In this document: piece by piece, positions 46,590-59,571 of the stretch
Layout: each line of letters opens with the position of its first letter
Position numbering within the stretch: position 1 is the stretch's first letter
Source: Paramecium sonneborni
Taxonomy: Eukaryota; Ciliophora; Oligohymenophorea; Peniculida; Parameciidae
Direction: 5' to 3'
Assembly: GCA_905182985.1 (NCBI GenBank)
Contig: CAJJDN010000017.1
Location: forward strand, 381,775 to 445,774
DNA length: 64,000 bases
Program-made: the position numbers and the translations under genes
The notes under the pieces: generated by a model
Seen by the model: only the letters and a program-made list of their open reading frames with translations
Databases searched by the model: none
What the model was told of the DNA's origin: nothing

Positions 46590-49500
46590 TCACAAAATAT
46601 AGGATTTGTATAAAATCTTACTCTTTTTGAAGTAAGGATGTTATTCCAAAACAAATTGAACTGTCTTTACAGTTATTTCTTTCTATGTCAACAAAGGATT
46701 ATCATTGTCCATATTATTTAATCTAGCTATTAAATAATTTATTACCTTGTTTTTATATAATTTTTTGCTGTCAACAATTATCTTTCAAAATTCCTTTAAA
46801 TTTCTGAAATTTTTTAGTCTAATTAATCATCTTCAATAGTATCAAATTATTATTATTATTAACCTTTATATTTATCTGATTCTTCATCAGAATCCATGAT
46901 ATTTTCATTGGTTTCCCTTTTACATAGAAAATCTTATACTTAATTCCATAATTCAGCTCCTCTTTTAATTCTTTTTTTTAATACTTCTTCTAATTCAGGA
47001 TGTTCTTCCTTCCACTTATTTTTTCTAATTTTATTTTTCAATTTATCTTCTTAAAGAGGTTCAATTTCTATTAAAAAATTCCTAAATTCAATTTGTCTTT
47101 AACAAGGAGTATTATCACATAATTCATAATACAATTAAGTTTTATTCTCACTACTTGTTAGCAATGATATATCAAGATAAGAATTTTTTTAAGGTCCATA
47201 TTTTACTTATAATTCCTAATTTTATTTATATTTAGTCATTTAAGCATCATTTTATTAAATTAGTTTATTTTAAAAAACTTTAAATTCATATCCTGGCTTT
47301 TATGTTAAAGCAACTTAAAATACCTTTCCTAATAATTGTTTCATATAAAGACTAAATTATTCATTAATAAATGCCAAGACTTGTTAGTCTTCAACCTAAA
47401 ACTCTTTATATTTTGAATCCTACATAAATTGTTATAATTTTTTTTAAATTGATCCCATTTATAATATTGATTATTTATTATGAATTGTTTATAAAGCTGA
47501 TTTGTTAGAAACCTTTTCTAATTCTTCTTTATATAGAGGATAATTTTTATTTAACAGTTATTTTATTTAAGGATCTTAAGTTTATTAAATATCATTTTTT
47601 AATTTATCATTTAATTATGATAATGTTGAAAGATTTAATAAATTTTTGAAATAATCTTCAATTCTTTTTTTTTATTAATTATCAATTTTTTATCTCAATT
47701 CCGCATTTCCAACTCTAATCCAAAAATCTTTTGAAGTATGAAACAATTCTACATCATTAAAAGGTATTTAAGTTTTTTTTTTATATTCAATAATCTCTTA
47801 AAGAATCAAAGTTTTAGTTGGTTACTTTTAAAATACTTCAATATATTTATTAGTTAAATTTTAATCATTACTTTACTAAGCTTCTTTAATTAATACAGCC
47901 TTGTAGTTTTTCAATTCTAAAGATTAATTTAAAATTATATCTTATGAAGAATGTTCAATTTAAGTTTTTTCATTCATTAAACTTGAAATTTTCTTTAAAA
48001 AATCATTATTTCTCAGAACTTCTTCACTTTTAATTACAACTTTTTAGTCTTAACAAAAAAATTTACTAGTAAAAACACAAATTGCATTATAATTTGTAGA
48101 ATTATAATCAGTAATACTCTTCATTTAATTAAATTATGGAAATGGTTCATATATAGGTTTACAAAATTGATCCCCACAAAATTATGGCAATGTTATATAA
48201 AAATTATAGATATTCTTTGCAATTTAAAATTATTATTCAAAAGTAAATTAATCTTTCTAATTAACCATATTTTCTATAAATTTATTTATTTCATCTTTAT
48301 CTTTATCTTTAAATCCAACTGCAGCAAATCTAACTCTTTCTATTTTTTCAAAGAAAACATATCTTTATGGTTTAAAGAAAATCAAACCTTTTAGTATAGC
48401 AGGTAAGAAAATTATAAAAGGATTATCTTTCAAAAAGGCATCCATGTAATTCTCCAATAAATCTTTAAATAAATCACCTGGAATTTATTAATAATTTTTT
48501 TCTTTGAGAATATATTATTCACAAATTTAACTGATTTTCTCTTCTCTTTAAAAAATTTCTTAATAATATTTTATATTCTTATTCTAATAATCTTATTTTA
48601 ATTTATTAACATTAAATAAATAACTTTTTAAAAATTATTGACTATATTATTTTTTTTCATTGCATATATTTCTCAGTCTTTGTTAAAAATATTATGTATA
48701 AGTTTTTAAGAATTATGCTTTTAAATCTTTCTCTTCCTTCTCCCCTTCTAATATAGAATCAGTTAATTTCTCAAATATTTTTGAGTAGTTTTTTAAATTT
48801 TAACTGCAATCATGTATTAATTAATATTCAAAAGATTTTAATTCTCTAATCATTCTAATAGGTCTTAAGTTTTAGTTTTATAAATTAAGTTAAAGCATAA
48901 CCTGTATTAATTTGTTGTTTATATAAGGAAGAATATTTTCTAATACTTGTAAAGAATAATAACCCAAATTAGATCCCTATTTATCAAAAAAATCAGATGT
49001 AATCTATTTATTTGTTTTTTCATTTAGTTAAGCTAAAATCTAATCAAAAGACTTATTTAACTCTTCTTTAGTTGTGCTTTACATCATATCGTATGCTTAT
49101 TCTAAAATTTAATCTAATTCTTATGATTATAGTTTTGTTTCTACAATTAATGCACAAAATAAATATAAAAAATTCCATCTAAACTTTAAAAAAGAAAGAA
49201 TCAACTATTAAACCTTAAAAAGTATTTTTGCTACAATTTTAGAATCCTCTGTTTCTGTTGTTTTTTCTAATTCTTAATATAAACTACAATATATCTCTTT
49301 CAAATTCTCAAATTAAGGTATATTGAATTTTTTTGGTAATTAAAATGAATTTATTTCTAATTTAATAAAATCAGTCAATTTTTTTTTAAATGAAAAACAT
49401 TATCCTTTAAAATTTCTAACTCTCCTTGATTTTAAGCTTTTATAAAAGTATTTAACATATGATATATCAATAAAAGAATAGTAATCTTTTTGGGAATCCA

Positions 49501-50384
49501 TGATATCCTTTTCCAGTTCAGGTAATAACTTTTATAAATCTGATTTATTTTCTTTTATTTTTTTTGCTGAATTTACAAAATAATAAGTGTTTAAGTAAAA
49601 ATTTAATTTGTCTACAAATATATATCCTAAAATTTTTTCAATTCCTTTATTCTCTTTTTATTATGCAAGATAATCTCTAAAAGCATAAATATTTGCAAAA
49701 TTTTATTTTTTAAATTGTTCCTGCAAATCTGGAGGAAGATTTAACAAAAATCTATCTTATAAACTATTTGTCTATTTAACAGCTTTGCTTTAATCATCTG
49801 ATACAATTTAAGTAAGTAATTCTTATTCTTGTGGATTTAGACAGTCAAAAACAGCCATTTCAAAGTCTTAAGGAGTATTTCCTGTAAAATTTTAATAGGT
49901 TGAATCAATTTTTTATAAAATATTTTTTGACATCTATTAATTTAAGCAATTTGGAGATTGCATATAATCTATTGCAATTTTTTTGTAATAAAAAAAATTC
50001 ATATGTTTATATGCATCTTCAGGCCCTTTCAAAAATGCTTTTTCATAAAAATGAGCTATAATATGATAAATGTCTACCTAAAACTTCATAATATTTTTGA
50101 TTTATATAGTGACTTAAATCTGAATTTGATATAGGTTTATTCTTAAATTTTTATTTATTCAAAATGTTGTTCAATATTTTAATAGCATTTGAAAGAGCAT
50201 CTTTCTAAATATAAGAATTAAATAAAATTTTTAATAATTCTTATAAGAAAATCAATAATCTAGGATCTTAAATGCATATAATTTATACTTTGATTCTGCT
50301 ATCCAATTTGTTTACAGATTTAGAGTAATTATTAATCATTTGATAATTCCTTTTCTATTGTCTATAGCAATATAATCTCTTCAT
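46590..50384 (-). CDS. Large uncharacterised helical protein
   Basis: A single frame of 1,249 residues, nearly all in one exon, with introns only at 50056-50077 (22 nt) and 46723-46745 (23 nt). The start MKRLYCYRQQKRNYQMINNY is chosen because it is in frame with the first long helical block. The product is predicted mostly alpha-helical with many Gln, Lys and Leu. Distinct segments are NQKYYEVLAHFYEKAFLKGP, PFIIFLPAILKGLIFF, GFKDKDKDEINKFIENMVNQ and a basic HPELEEVLKKRIKRGAELW before an acidic tail (DSDEESDKY). No membrane signal, zinc finger or enzyme motif is visible. It could be a HEAT-like or scaffold protein. It lies between RPA1 and a pseudokinase. Confidence 0.7.
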
Positions 50385-50486
50385 TATTTTAAGGATCCTA
50401 ATGCATTATCTCACAAAATTTTGTAAAATTATTTATTAAAAATATATTATATTTTGAATTAATCAAAAATAAAGAAAACCTTTATT

Positions 50487-50976
50487 TCAGTCGATTTTTA
50501 TTTTTTTAACTTTAACATCACTATCAGAAGCATTTTCTAATTTTTCTAATTTTTCTAATTTTTCTTATTTCTCTAATTTCTCTAAAAATTCTTATTTTTC
50601 TTTTTTTTCTTTTTCTTATTTATCATCTTCTGTTTAATCATACCAAACATGATTGAATTGGAAGTAATAATTAATATCTAATTTATTAAGTTCATTGATA
50701 TCCTAGCACCAAATTAGATTACCGAAAAAAAAATTTACAATCTCTTTTCCAATTTTACTTTATTTCAATTGAATTAAATTGAGTACTTTATAATCATATT
50801 AAGATGTATCTAAGAATTCCTTAACTTTAGGATCATCCTATAAAAATGATTGATCTTTAAATTGTTTTTCTATTATAGTTTAATTTAAAAATACTAATAA
50901 ATCTCTTTAATTTTCCACACATGGTTTTAGTTAAATTTTTCGTTATACCTGGATATATATAAAGGTCTGGATCCAT
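50487..50976 (-). CDS. Small protein with Lys/Glu/Leu-repeat tail
   Basis: The spliced 154-residue product starts MDPDLYIYPGITKNLTKTM; one intron at 50894-50918 (25 nt) restores the frame. The middle (DDPKVKEFLDTSQYDYKVLN, GKEIVNFFFGNLIWC) looks globular. The C-terminal 50 residues are a charged coiled coil with a repeated EKL unit, ending ASDSDVKVKKIKID. The 9-bp repeats coding for EKL (50537-50600) make the length variable in principle. It lies 60 bp behind RPA1 on the same strand. It is not recognised. Confidence 0.6.
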
Positions 50977-51037
50977 AAAGTATAATAATTATAAAAATTT
51001 ATATTAAAAATATAGATGATTTCTAAATAAACTTAAA

Positions 51038-52998
51038 TCATTCATTAGTGTTTAGAATTTGCATTATAGATTTATAAAGTTCTTGATTATCTTCAACTAT
51101 TTCATCTTAAATGATACTTGAAATTTAATATCTAGCTCTACGTTCATCATTATATGTTTCCATTTTAGCTACAATTAAAAACCTATATTCTTAATAATTT
51201 GCTCTTTTAAGACAATCAGATTTTTCTGAATCAGACTTTTTTTAGAAATCGTTACAAGAAACCTCTAAAATAAATTAATTAAATACTTAATATTCTCTCT
51301 CCAATTTCATTAGAAACACTAACAATTAGATTTCCAGTTGTGTCTGCAATTTTGGCATTAAAAATATATTTAAAACTAGGTTTATCAAAATTTTAATCAC
51401 AATTTTAACAGTGATATTATTTAGTTTATGGTATAAAATTAATTTTTCTTTTACAAATATCACATCCTTCATAAAAAAGTGGTTTATTAAAAATTGTTGT
51501 CAGATATGCTCTTATTTCATAAAATTTAGTAGGTTTATTATCTCTAGTTCCCTCAAAATCCTTTTTAATTTATTCGATATATGATAAAGCAAATTTCTTT
51601 TTTGATTCTTTTGGTTTTTATTCAATAAAATCTTTATTTTGACTATAAAATTCATAAAATTCTTAAAATCCATTAATTTTTTCTAAATTAGATTATTTTT
51701 TTTCATATATAGTTTAATTAGTAACTGTTAAACTTCTAATTGTTTAGTAATCTGTTATTTTTAATCCTCTAAATGCTACAATATCATCTTTTTAAAACTA
51801 CCATCGTTCAGCCTATGTTCCCCAAATTACAACATCTATTCCTCTTCCTGATTAATCATATAAGGTTATATTCTTTTTAGCTTTATTTTCATTTGACTTA
51901 GTCATAATATGTGTTAAAGGTTTTATATCTATTATAACACCAAGTACATCACATTTATCATCTACTTATAAAGAATCAATTTCTTCTATTTTTTTTATTT
52001 AATATGGAAAAATATCAATTTCTTTATCTTCTTTAGCATCACTTATTTTTGAGAAATCTTCAAAATGTATTTAATAATCACTCTAAGCTTAATTTTTGCT
52101 TGAATATCTATTTGTTTTTATTTATCCATTTTCAAAATAATAAACTTTTCCTATTTCTACTTTATCAAAAAATTTATCACATGCTTAATTAAAAAATATA
52201 CCTTAAATTGTTGATTTATCTGCATCTATAATTTCAATTGAAAATAATTTCCCTTTACCACTTTTAAAAGGAGTTATATCAGATTTAGAAGTTATTCTAC
52301 CTTTTATTTTGAAACCTCTCATACCAGGATATAATTCTGATATTTTTAATAAATCTTAATCATTAGGTTGTTAATAAATTTGATTTTCAATTTTTTGAAT
52401 AGGAGGCTTATATTATAATTATTTTTATTGATTTGATAATTTAACTCCAGATTTAGCTTATTATTAATCAATATCGATATTTTCATTTTATTAGATTTAT
52501 TGTTAAAACTCTTCTTATTTTATAGATGATTATTTTTTATTTGAATTGACTTAGAGTTTATAAGGAGCTTTTGCGAATTAAATTTCTCTATCTCCGTTTG
52601 GATTTGTGTAATTCTAAATATTGTATTTAAATTAATACTTATTTTTTATATTCTTCATAATCTATTGGTTATCCAATTTAACTCTTATCTAAATATATAA
52701 CTTCATGTTTTGTAACTAAAAAAAATGATTTGCTTCTCTTTAATTCTAAAATTTGAATTATTGGATTTTATTTTGAGATATTAGATGTAATAGATGGACT
52801 TAAATTTAAGATATGTAAATTCATTTTTGCAAATCCATCACTACAAACACATTATGAAACAGTGCCAAATTTTGCATTAGTATCACAATTATTTTCAATT
52901 TTTAAAATTTAAACATAATATTGTGTTGTACTATCATAATTTTCTATTATGCTTCTAATTGCCCCATTAGTTAACTGGGTAACCTTTTCAGACATCAT
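51038..52998 (-). CDS. RPA1: Replication protein A large subunit
   Basis: RPA binds single-stranded DNA in replication and repair. The spliced 637-residue product has the N-terminal protein-interaction OB fold (TQLTNGAIRSIIENY, AKMNLHILNLSP) and a Gln-rich linker. Two DNA-binding OB folds follow (ISELYPGMRGFKIKGRITSK, GIFFNQACDKFFDKVEIGK; then DVLGVIIDIKPL and TLYDQSGRGIDVVIWG). The C-terminal OB fold carries the zinc ribbon (CDICKRKINF, then YHCQNCDQNF) and AKMETYNDERRAR. Introns: 52614-52638 (25 nt) and 51265-51286 (22 nt). Length and domain order are normal for the family. Two adjacent ATGs begin the frame; the first was taken. Confidence 0.97.
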
Positions 52999-54065
52999 TT
53001 TATATTTTTTCTTAGATTAATTTCTGATTTTGATTTTAAAAATACCGCCTAAATGTCTTCATAAAATATAATTATTATATAGATATTTTTTAACATATTT
53101 ATATGTATCTAATTTTTTCATTATATTTTTTTGCATTCTTTTTAAAAAAGTTCAATTTTTATATTACTTAAATTAATTTTGAAAATTGCCATTAAACAGA
53201 ATCCCACCAAATTTTAATTCCCTAAATTTGAATCTCTAAAATTATCTTTATTCATTAAAAATTTAAGAAATCTAAAATGTAACTATTTCTCTTCAAAATT
53301 GAAATAATAATATTAATAATAATTATTTTTATTATAATTGAATTTTTAATAAAACAAACCTTAATTTAGTTGATGAAAAGATGTAAAATAAAATTCCAAA
53401 AGTTTCTATTCATAAAATTGAAACTCAAATATTTCTTTATTGAACCTTTACTAAATTTTAATATTTTTTGGATTGATTTAATCTTTTTTAACACTTTAAT
53501 CTATTACCTTTAAGAAGAGTTTTTAAATATGATTCAAATAGATTATTTTTATAGGTATGCATTTTTAAATCTAATTTAATTTAGTAACAAAGTGTTTTTA
53601 ATTTTTTTAAATGATAAGATTGAAATTCTTTTATAATTTTTAAAAACATATACTAAATTATTGATCGAATCATTTCATAATTTAATTATCTCAAAAATAT
53701 TTTTTCTAAAATATATTAATGCTCTTAATAATAGTTAGGATTAAATAGCCTCAAATTTAAAATCTATCAATCAAGGAAGATTTCTCTGAAAATAGGATAT
53801 TGGATATTATGTAAAAGAAATATTACTTAAGTAAATAAATATAAATTAAAATAGAATTTGGAGTTTTTTGATTTTTTAGTGTAAGTAGAAATAAAGCAAA
53901 TAAAAAAATATCTATTTAAAAAAAAAGTCAAAGCGTATAAAATGATAAAATTTCAGATAATCTTTAAATATTATTAAAGGTCTCTAATTTAAATAATTCA
54001 TTTATTATTATTGCTTTTTTAAGAAATTGAATTAATTAGTAAATTATTTAATATCATTCCTATTC
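52999..54065. other. Spacer, no gene recognised
   Basis: About 1.07 kb, extremely AT-rich, between the RPA1 start and the stop of the primase gene. TGA occurs in all frames and I see no conserved segment or structured RNA. It must contain the RPA1 promoter. Confidence 0.5.
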
Positions 54066-55384
54066 TCACATAAATTAAATTGATTTAGTGATATATTCTT
54101 AAATTTTATCTGGATAATGTCTTAAACAATCATTAGCATCTTTAGGATACTAATGATTATTAATTAAAGATGGCTGTATTATTCTAGTTCTCCAATTTCC
54201 GATCTTGTTTGCTATTTTATGAGAATTAATTCTTCCAAATTCATCATCATCAACCCAAATTAAAATGCTTTTTAAATCTCTAAATTAATTAATCCTAGAT
54301 ATATATATAAAATGATTATACCATTCTAAAAGAAAGTTTGGGAAATGAGCTATTCCATATGGTAAAGAAATTGATGGAATTCCTGTCATTTAATATGCAG
54401 CCATGGAATCAAATTCTCCTTCTGTTATAATAATTTATTTGACATCTTAAGTTAATAAATTAAGACCAAAAATGCCTTTCATAGCATTTTTAGGCTCAAT
54501 TTTTTAAATATATTTATTTTCTTTTCCCATTCCTCTCAATTTACAACTTACTAACTCAAAAATCTAAGAATTGTATTTAGATTGAATATATTGATTTTAA
54601 TAATTGCTTGAATTTTATTCCTCTTAAGAAAGCAATCTGAACATAGGAAAATAAATTAAAGGAACCATCCTAATCTTTTTAAATTAAGCATCAAATACTT
54701 CATCCTAACCAATACCAACCAAATATTTATTCAAAGTTTCTTCTTTAATTCCTCTTTGATTCTAAATATTAATATAGATCATAAACCTTATCCCAATCTT
54801 CTCCAACTAAATAATCGTAAATAAACTTTGGTTATTGTAATTTCATTCTTTAATAATGTAAATGAAATTGGAATAACTCATATTTTTAATCAAAAGTTCC
54901 TTATTCTTCTTATAAATTTTGCTTATTTATTTAATTAATAGGACCATCAACAATCGTTTTAGGATTCTGATGAATCATTTATTATATAAAATCTTTCCAT
55001 TACCCTTTAGATTAACAACTCGATCTAAAACAATTAAACATACCACTAAATCAATTAATAAAGTATTTACTTTTTTAAGTTGATACCCATTGTATATTGA
55101 TTTGAGAGGTCATCAAAATTTCTTTTTGTGCAAAAAGGACAAAATTATAATTAAGCATATGATCTCTTTAATCGAAATACGACTTTATTGTTATTTAGAA
55201 ATGATATAATTTCTTCTTTTGTAATTATATTATTAAGTTCATCATTTGTTTCTTCTTATTTTACAATAAATTTTGAAGATCTAAAATAATATTTAAATTT
55301 GCTTGTTGTATATCTTTAAGTTTATCCTAATAGCAATGATTTAAAAGAAATCTTCTAAAATTATTGTGATAATTTTTTTAACAT
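54066..55384 (-). CDS. Mitochondrial Twinkle-type primase (no helicase domain)
   Basis: The spliced 422-residue product begins MLKKLSQQFQKISFKSLLLG, basic and Ser-rich, a probable mitochondrial presequence. A zinc-binding head follows: CPFCTKRN and, after an intron, GMFNCFRSSCQSKGQWKDF. Then comes a TOPRIM core with IIITEGEFDSMAAYQMTGIP, SISLPYGIAHF and ILIWVDDDEFGRINSHKIA. These are the motifs of the primase half of Twinkle and phage T7 gp4. The frame ends at TGA 54066-54068 soon after the TOPRIM; no Walker A or RecA-like helicase part is seen here or in the 1 kb downstream. Introns: 55046-55070 and 54762-54786, both 25 nt. A role in mitochondrial DNA primer synthesis is inferred. Confidence 0.85.
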
Positions 55385-55723
55385 AAATAATTTATAATAT
55401 AGAATTATTATTATAGTCAAGTTTAGTTAATAAATTAATAGCTTAATTATTCATAATATCGATTTAGAGTACTTTGTTCTATTAAATTTCTTTTTGAAAT
55501 CTTCAAGTCATTGTATAATCTTGTTTCATAAACTAGTGTATAATAGTTGGTATAAATATGAATGAATAGATAAGTATTTATTTAAATATATAATCTGAAA
55601 TGCTATATAATGTATTGAAATTATCCATTAAGAAATGCTTAAAGTTTATATATTAATTGCATAAGAAGTATTCACATTTAATTAATTAAGGAAATCTTTT
55701 TATTTAAAAATATAATTATTGTT
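55385..55723. other. Divergent promoter spacer
   Basis: About 340 bp between the divergent primase and P1 genes. No coding frame is supported; it presumably carries both promoters. Confidence 0.5.
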
Positions 55724-56072
55724 ATGGCAAATTAAGCAACAGCAGTAGCATATGCAGCTCTTCTATTAGCTGGATCCAATACTCCATTAACAGTTTAAAA
55801 TGTTGAAAAACTTACAAAAAAAGTATTAATTAAATGAAATATTTTCATAGGCTGGTGTGAATGTCCCAAATCAATTAGCAAGCTAATTCGTCAAAGCCTT
55901 TGAAGGAAAAGACATCATAAGTCTTCTTTCAGTTGGTGGAGGTTCAAGCTCAGCACCAGTTGCTTAATCAACTTAAGCTGCTGCCAAACCAACTGAAGCA
56001 CCAAAAGTTGCTGAAAAACCAAAAGACCCAGAACCTGAAGAAGATGTTGATATGGGAGGTTTGTTTGATTGA
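55724..56072 (+). CDS. RPLP1: 60S acidic ribosomal protein P1
   Basis: P1 pairs with P2 on the ribosomal stalk that recruits elongation factors. The spliced 106-residue product starts MANQATAVAYAALLLAGSNT, with AGVNVPNQLASQFVKAFEGK and then LLSVGGGSSSAP. An Ala/Pro/Lys hinge and the acidic end EPEEDVDMGGLFD follow. The usual terminal octamer is (D/E)DMGFGLFD; here one Phe-Gly step is shortened to GGLFD. One intron at 55823-55850 (28 nt). Confidence 0.95.
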
Positions 56073-57638
56073 CATAAAATACAATAGTACATTAAAATAT
56101 ATTAAACTTTGCAAATTATTAGGGCATTCTCATTCATTTATCAAAATCAAAGAATTTTCCCATTTATTTTTATTTTTCATAAAGAAATAAAACTATATGT
56201 CTAATTTCTCACTATATTTTTTTACTTAACATTATAGAAGTTTGATTTACAACATCCTATTTGTTTGAAAATTAATCATCAAAAAGAATAGTCTTAAATT
56301 TAATAAATTTTATATTATTTAAAATTTTTTTAAGATTTAATATTACAGGATTAATTTAGTCTCGATATTTTGATATATATATTTATATCTTGATTTTTAA
56401 TTCACAATTATTATTAATCTATTTATTTATAATTAACCTTGTTAGTAGATCAATTAAAAGTTTATATTTTATTTATTGTATTTGAATTTAGTTTTACTAT
56501 CAAAACCAGTTGAATTTCATCATTAGTAATAACACTTTAATAATTTACATTTTTATTTCTGGTTAGTTTTGTCGTTTAAGGATGATTCTGAGAAAACAAT
56601 ATTACAAAAAAAACTATAATATGTGTAGGATTTAAATTCTTACTTAATAAAGATGAATAGTTTCACTATAATGAAATATAACTAATTAAATTACAAAGAC
56701 TTAAATATTCAAAAGTTATAAAATTAATTATTTTCCTTCAATGATTTTTGACAAATTTCTTTAAGTAGAAATAGTTGAGCAGTTATTTATTTATGTTTAC
56801 CAATAACTAGTTATGGTTATAAGTAATTTATAGTTCATATTTCATTTAATATCCTAAATTATCTTTTCCTTATGCAGGTTATAAAATAGTTAAATAGATT
56901 TTTTGAAATTTTGGTATTGGCTAAAAATGCATATTTATAATTTCACTATCAATAATAAATGAATCCGCAATTTTTATGGTAAATTAAATGAACATTATTT
57001 TTTTGTACAAATATTTGAATCTGTTAGCTGCAGTGTCCTGTTTAAATTCTAATCCAGACATTTTTTTTGAATTTAATAGAATTTTTAGTTGATGATTAAA
57101 TAATTGATGTTAAAGTTTTTTGAATTATAGATTCAGAGAAATTAAAGTAATTGATTAACTTATAAAATAAATTTGCTAATTTTAGATTAAGGAAAGATTT
57201 CTTTAAATTAATAAGAAAGTTATCATTGAATTTTATTAAAAGAGTTATCTTGTAAATGAATAAACGAAATTAAAAAAAACAAGATAATCCATAATCAGAT
57301 TATTCTCATAAAAAAATAATTTATATAATGGCCTTGCAATGAAATAGAGATATTAAAAAGGTAGAATTTAGAATATGCTTACGATGACTATCATAAAAGT
57401 ATCATCATAAATAATAAAAACTAAACTGACTATTGTCTTCAAAGGACAGAGAAACTTATAATTGTACTACTTTAAAGTGAAAATGAAGAAAAAAGGAGAA
57501 TTTATTTATTTTAATATAAAATATAAAATGAAAATGAATGAGAATGACAATAAATATTCTATGATTGTTATAGAAAAAACTGCAATTTTTTAATTGGAAA
57601 GCTAGCAAAAATTAAATATTAAATAACTTATTTTTAAA
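56073..57638. other. Long spacer, no gene recognised
   Basis: About 1.57 kb, the longest stretch without a supportable gene in the window. It is very AT-rich, with TGA in all frames on both strands at short intervals. No repeat, tRNA-like or other RNA structure was recognised by eye. Confidence 0.5.
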
Positions 57639-57983
57639 ATGTCTTTCATACTTTATTTTTTAATAATTGCTCCTCTATTCTTATTGATAGGAATCTATAA
57701 GTTATGTTTTCAAAGTAAATTTGGGAATCGAAGAGATTAATTTGGACCTTTACATGAAAGAATGAAAAAAAAATTATTTTTTGGATATGCTGAATTAATT
57801 CACACAATGTCTAATGAAGACCTTAAAGTGTTATAATAAACTTATGAAAACACTGTTAAAAATGCTTAATCAATTAAAGTTTAAGGTGTAAAAAAAGTTA
57901 AAAATTTATCAAAAAGTCTTAAAAAGGTTTTATTTGTAGATGAATAGGATCAGATAACAACTGAGCAATCTAATTTAATTTGA
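57639..57983 (+). CDS. Small single-pass membrane protein, unrecognised
   Basis: Intronless frame of 114 residues. The N-terminus is a strong hydrophobic helix (SFILYFLIIAPLFLLIGIY), a signal anchor or uncleaved signal. A polar Lys/Gln-rich part follows (ERMKKKLFFGYAELIHTM, GVKKVKNLSKSLKKVLF). The pattern fits a membrane-anchored protein with a basic cytosolic tail. No family was recognised. Confidence 0.55.
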
Positions 57984-58317
57984 GTATAATTTGTGATATG
58001 TTCTTGATATTTAATTATATCATATTAATTCATTTCTTATATTTGACTCTTAAATTAATTAAAAAATAAGAAATCCTTTAGAAATATAAGAATGAAGAGA
58101 GCAAATACAATATAAAATTAAATTCTTTGATTTATATATATTATTATATAATTATTAATATTGTTAAAGCAATTCAAATTTAAAGATATTAAGAAATATA
58201 TCATAAATATAGTACAAAACTAATTTAAATTATGTTTCTAATTCTAAGATAACTTTAATCCTTGAAATATATTTTTGTTATTAAATTAATCGTTAATATT
58301 TTAAAATATTATTAACA
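57984..58317. other. Spacer, no gene seen
   Basis: About 330 bp of AT-rich DNA between two genes on the same strand, taken to be the promoter of the coiled-coil gene. Confidence 0.5.
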
Positions 58318-59193
58318 ATGCAACCAACTAGATTACCTTTATCACCAATTGATTCAAATTAGAATACTTATAGATCTCAAACTTCAAAAACTTAAGATAT
58401 AAATTATTAGATTTAATTCTAAATAACAAAATAGAAACTTTCAACTGTTCCTGATTCTCGATAAGATAATAATGCTGTTTACATGAGTCCTAGAAATACT
58501 AAGCTAAAAACATAAACTATTCTCTCTCCTAATTGTAGATCCCCATTAACAACTAGGAAAGAAATAAAACCAATTTAGTCTCCTTATAATTTATCTATTC
58601 ATTCAGCCTAATCTCCTATCAAAATTGTAAATAATACTGCTCAAAATATTAAACAAGAACTTGATTATTTTAAATTAAAAAATAGCAATCTTTAGAAATA
58701 AATCCTCAATTTGACATCTGAAATATAACGTGGCTAATCTAATGCTCTTATTAAAGAATTACAATAAAAAATATAATTATTAACATAAATGAATGAGAAA
58801 CTAACATTAGAAAATAAATAATTGTAATAAAAAGGAGATGTTAACTAACTTAAGAAAAATGTTGAATAATAATTATAATTAATTGATGATAATGAAAAAA
58901 AATTAAAGGAAATTTAAGAAAATTAAGAAAAATATGAAACATCTAAGCTTGATCTTGTAAAGAACTCTACAACTGACTACATTACTTAATTGATACTTGA
59001 TCTAGAGGAAAGAGTCCATATTTTAATAGTTGAAAATGCTAACTTAAACAAAGTTTTCAATTAAAGAATTAAATTAAATGAAAGATTTAATACATTAGAG
59101 CTATAATTGAAATAAGCTTAGGTTTAATTTTAAAAGGTTAAGGTTGAAGAAAAATTACTAAAAACGAAATATAATTAAATAAAGAAGAAATGA
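58318..59193 (+). CDS. Coiled-coil protein with Ser/Pro-rich head
   Basis: Intronless frame of 291 residues starting MQPTRLPLSPIDSNQNTYRS. The first 110 residues are rich in Ser, Pro, Thr and Gln with several SP sites (LSPID, MSPRN, ILSPN, QSPYN, QSPIK), possible targets of proline-directed kinases. The rest is a long coiled coil (LKKNVEQQLQLIDDNEKKLK, VHILIVENANLNKVF) ending in a basic KKK. Cytoskeletal or basal-body proteins in ciliates often have this form. The family was not recognised. Confidence 0.7.
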
Positions 59194-59239
59194 AATTTAT
59201 GAATCTGTTTTTATATTTAAAATAAAAGTAATATAAACA

Positions 59240-59571
59240 ATGAATAATATTGATCCTAATAATGTATAAACTCAATAAGCTAAAGCAAGATTGAAGGCTG
59301 CTAGATCTATATTTGAATTAGCTGACATCAATAAAGATGGATACATTACTTATGATGAAGTAAAAGTGAATTTATCATAAAGGTACCAAAATTGTTAATT
59401 GAAACACATAAACTGATTTCAGATGAGAAATATGAACCAACAAAAGAAGAAATAGATAGTTGGATGAATATGACAGATCTAAATAAAGATAAAAAAGTTA
59501 ATATTCATGAATTTTAAGTTTTAATTTTAAAAGCACTTTAAGCATAAGGAATTGATTTAGATGGATAATGA
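59240..59571 (+). CDS. Small EF-hand calcium-binding protein
   Basis: The spliced 102-residue product has two canonical EF-hand loops: DINKDGYITYDE near residue 31 and DLNKDKKVNIHE near residue 73. Each has acidic residues at positions 1, 3, 5 and 12 as needed for calcium. This is a calmodulin-like half (one pair of hands). One intron at 59360-59382 (23 nt) falls at the end of the first loop. It follows the coiled-coil gene by 46 bp on the same strand, a very short gap even for this genome. Its target is unknown. Confidence 0.85.

Noticed and set aside
50487..51041. Alternative start overlapping the RPA1 stop by four bases
   Set aside because: An ATGA overlap would be odd for monocistronic eukaryotic genes. 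A 25-nt intron with a start at 50976 gives a cleaner model.
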